DNA of 64,000 nucleotides from Desulfatitalea tepidiphila (GTDB taxonomy: Bacteria > Desulfobacterota > Desulfobacteria > Desulfobacterales > Desulfosarcinaceae), in assembly GCF_001293685.1 (NCBI RefSeq), contig NZ_BCAG01000006.1:310001-374000 (forward strand), given 5' to 3'. This document shows positions 63,826-64,000 of this stretch, piece by piece. Position numbers and translations under genes: made by a program. The notes below the pieces were generated by a model that was not told the DNA's origin, did not search any database, and worked only from the letters and a program-made list of their open reading frames with translations. The first letter of the stretch is position 1. Each line of letters starts with the position of its first letter.

Positions 63826-64000
63826 ATGCGTGTTTGGACCATCGTAACCGTTCTGTTGTCGACCCTGATCTGGGCCCTGCCTGCCTGGTGCCACGGCGTG
63901 GAGGGACACATTACGCCGGCCCAGGGATATCGGGTCACGGCCATGTACGATGACGGCGAGCCCATGAGCTACGCTGCCGTGGAGATCAAGGGCCCGGATG
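63826..64000 (+). CDS. Partial exported protein, metal-module neighbour
   Basis: The first 58 residues of a gene cut by the window edge. GGAAAGG precedes the ATG. A signal peptide (VWTIVTVLLSTLIWALPAWC) is followed by HGVEGHITPAQGYRVTAMYD, so His could again be the mature N-terminus. The pattern TAMYDDGEPMSYAAVEIKGPD resembles beta-sandwich proteins found beside CbiM-type cobalt/nickel transporters. It fits the module; the full identity needs the next sequence. Confidence 0.75.
   Translation, partial: MRVWTIVTVLLSTLIWALPAWCHGVEGHITPAQGYRVTAMYDDGEPMSYAAVEIKGPD

Noticed and set aside
1-64000. tRNA, rRNA, CRISPR arrays, intact insertion sequences
   Set aside because: No T-arm motifs with matching acceptor stems, no regular spaced repeats and no transposase frames were found on reading both strands.

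Overview
This window looks like chromosome of a GC-rich, sulfate-reducing deltaproteobacterium, most likely Desulfobacterales (Desulfosarcina/Desulfatitalea-like). That placement is inferred from a complete dsrMKJOP cluster, multiheme cytochromes, many sigma-factor and two-component regulators, and gene content typical of that group. No rRNA, tRNA, CRISPR array, prophage or intact insertion sequence was seen. Long antisense reading frames are common because of the GC bias and were treated as shadows.

Layout. 0-8 kb: a partial gene, a small acidic-tailed protein, a rhomboid protease, methionine aminopeptidase with a SEC-C zinc finger, a small protein with a duplicated Cys motif, a sigma-54 activator, DNA polymerase IV and two hypotheticals. 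8-14.4 kb: an HD-GYP phosphodiesterase, a PhoR/PhoB-type two-component pair with a palindromic MITE-like element directly upstream, the MntP manganese exporter, a PPC-domain protein and a membrane protein. 14.4-18.5 kb: a GntR regulator with a clear inverted-repeat operator in its own promoter, overlapping a stand-alone trpB-trpA pair, then truD. 18.6-26.5 kb: a membrane phosphoesterase, an IscU/NifU-like scaffold, and the RsbRD-dsrMKJOP unit with a strong sigma-70-like promoter and a terminator. DsrMKJOP carries electrons between the membrane quinone pool, periplasmic cytochromes and the cytoplasmic sulfite-reduction machinery. 26.5-40.4 kb: an RND efflux pair, an AT-rich island with a 36-residue ORF, a CheY-like protein, a sodium/solute symporter-histidine kinase fusion, a TPR lipoprotein, a beta-propeller lipoprotein and a PiT phosphate transporter fused to a PhoU-like tail. 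40.8-50.7 kb: two large multidomain proteins of unknown role, a tetraheme cytochrome, a TetR regulator, cysE-cysK, a thioredoxin-reductase-like flavoprotein and a YkgJ-type Cys-cluster protein.

The most interesting part is 50.7-64 kb, a contiguous, same-strand accessory module. It begins with a promoter, a folded leader and a strong intrinsic terminator. Next comes a TonB2-type energising system: DUF3450 (frameshifted here), a TtpC-like long ExbB, ExbB, ExbD, TonB and a TPR protein. DUF3842 and a CooT-type nickel-binding protein follow, then a second folded leader, a TonB-dependent receptor, an apparently exported tandem tetrapyrrole-methylase-like protein, a His-rich DUF4198 protein, an APC permease and another exported protein cut by the window edge. 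Together these suggest TonB-driven uptake and handling of nickel/cobalt or a metallo-tetrapyrrole. The substrate is an inference; the gene order and the RNA folds are read directly from the sequence.
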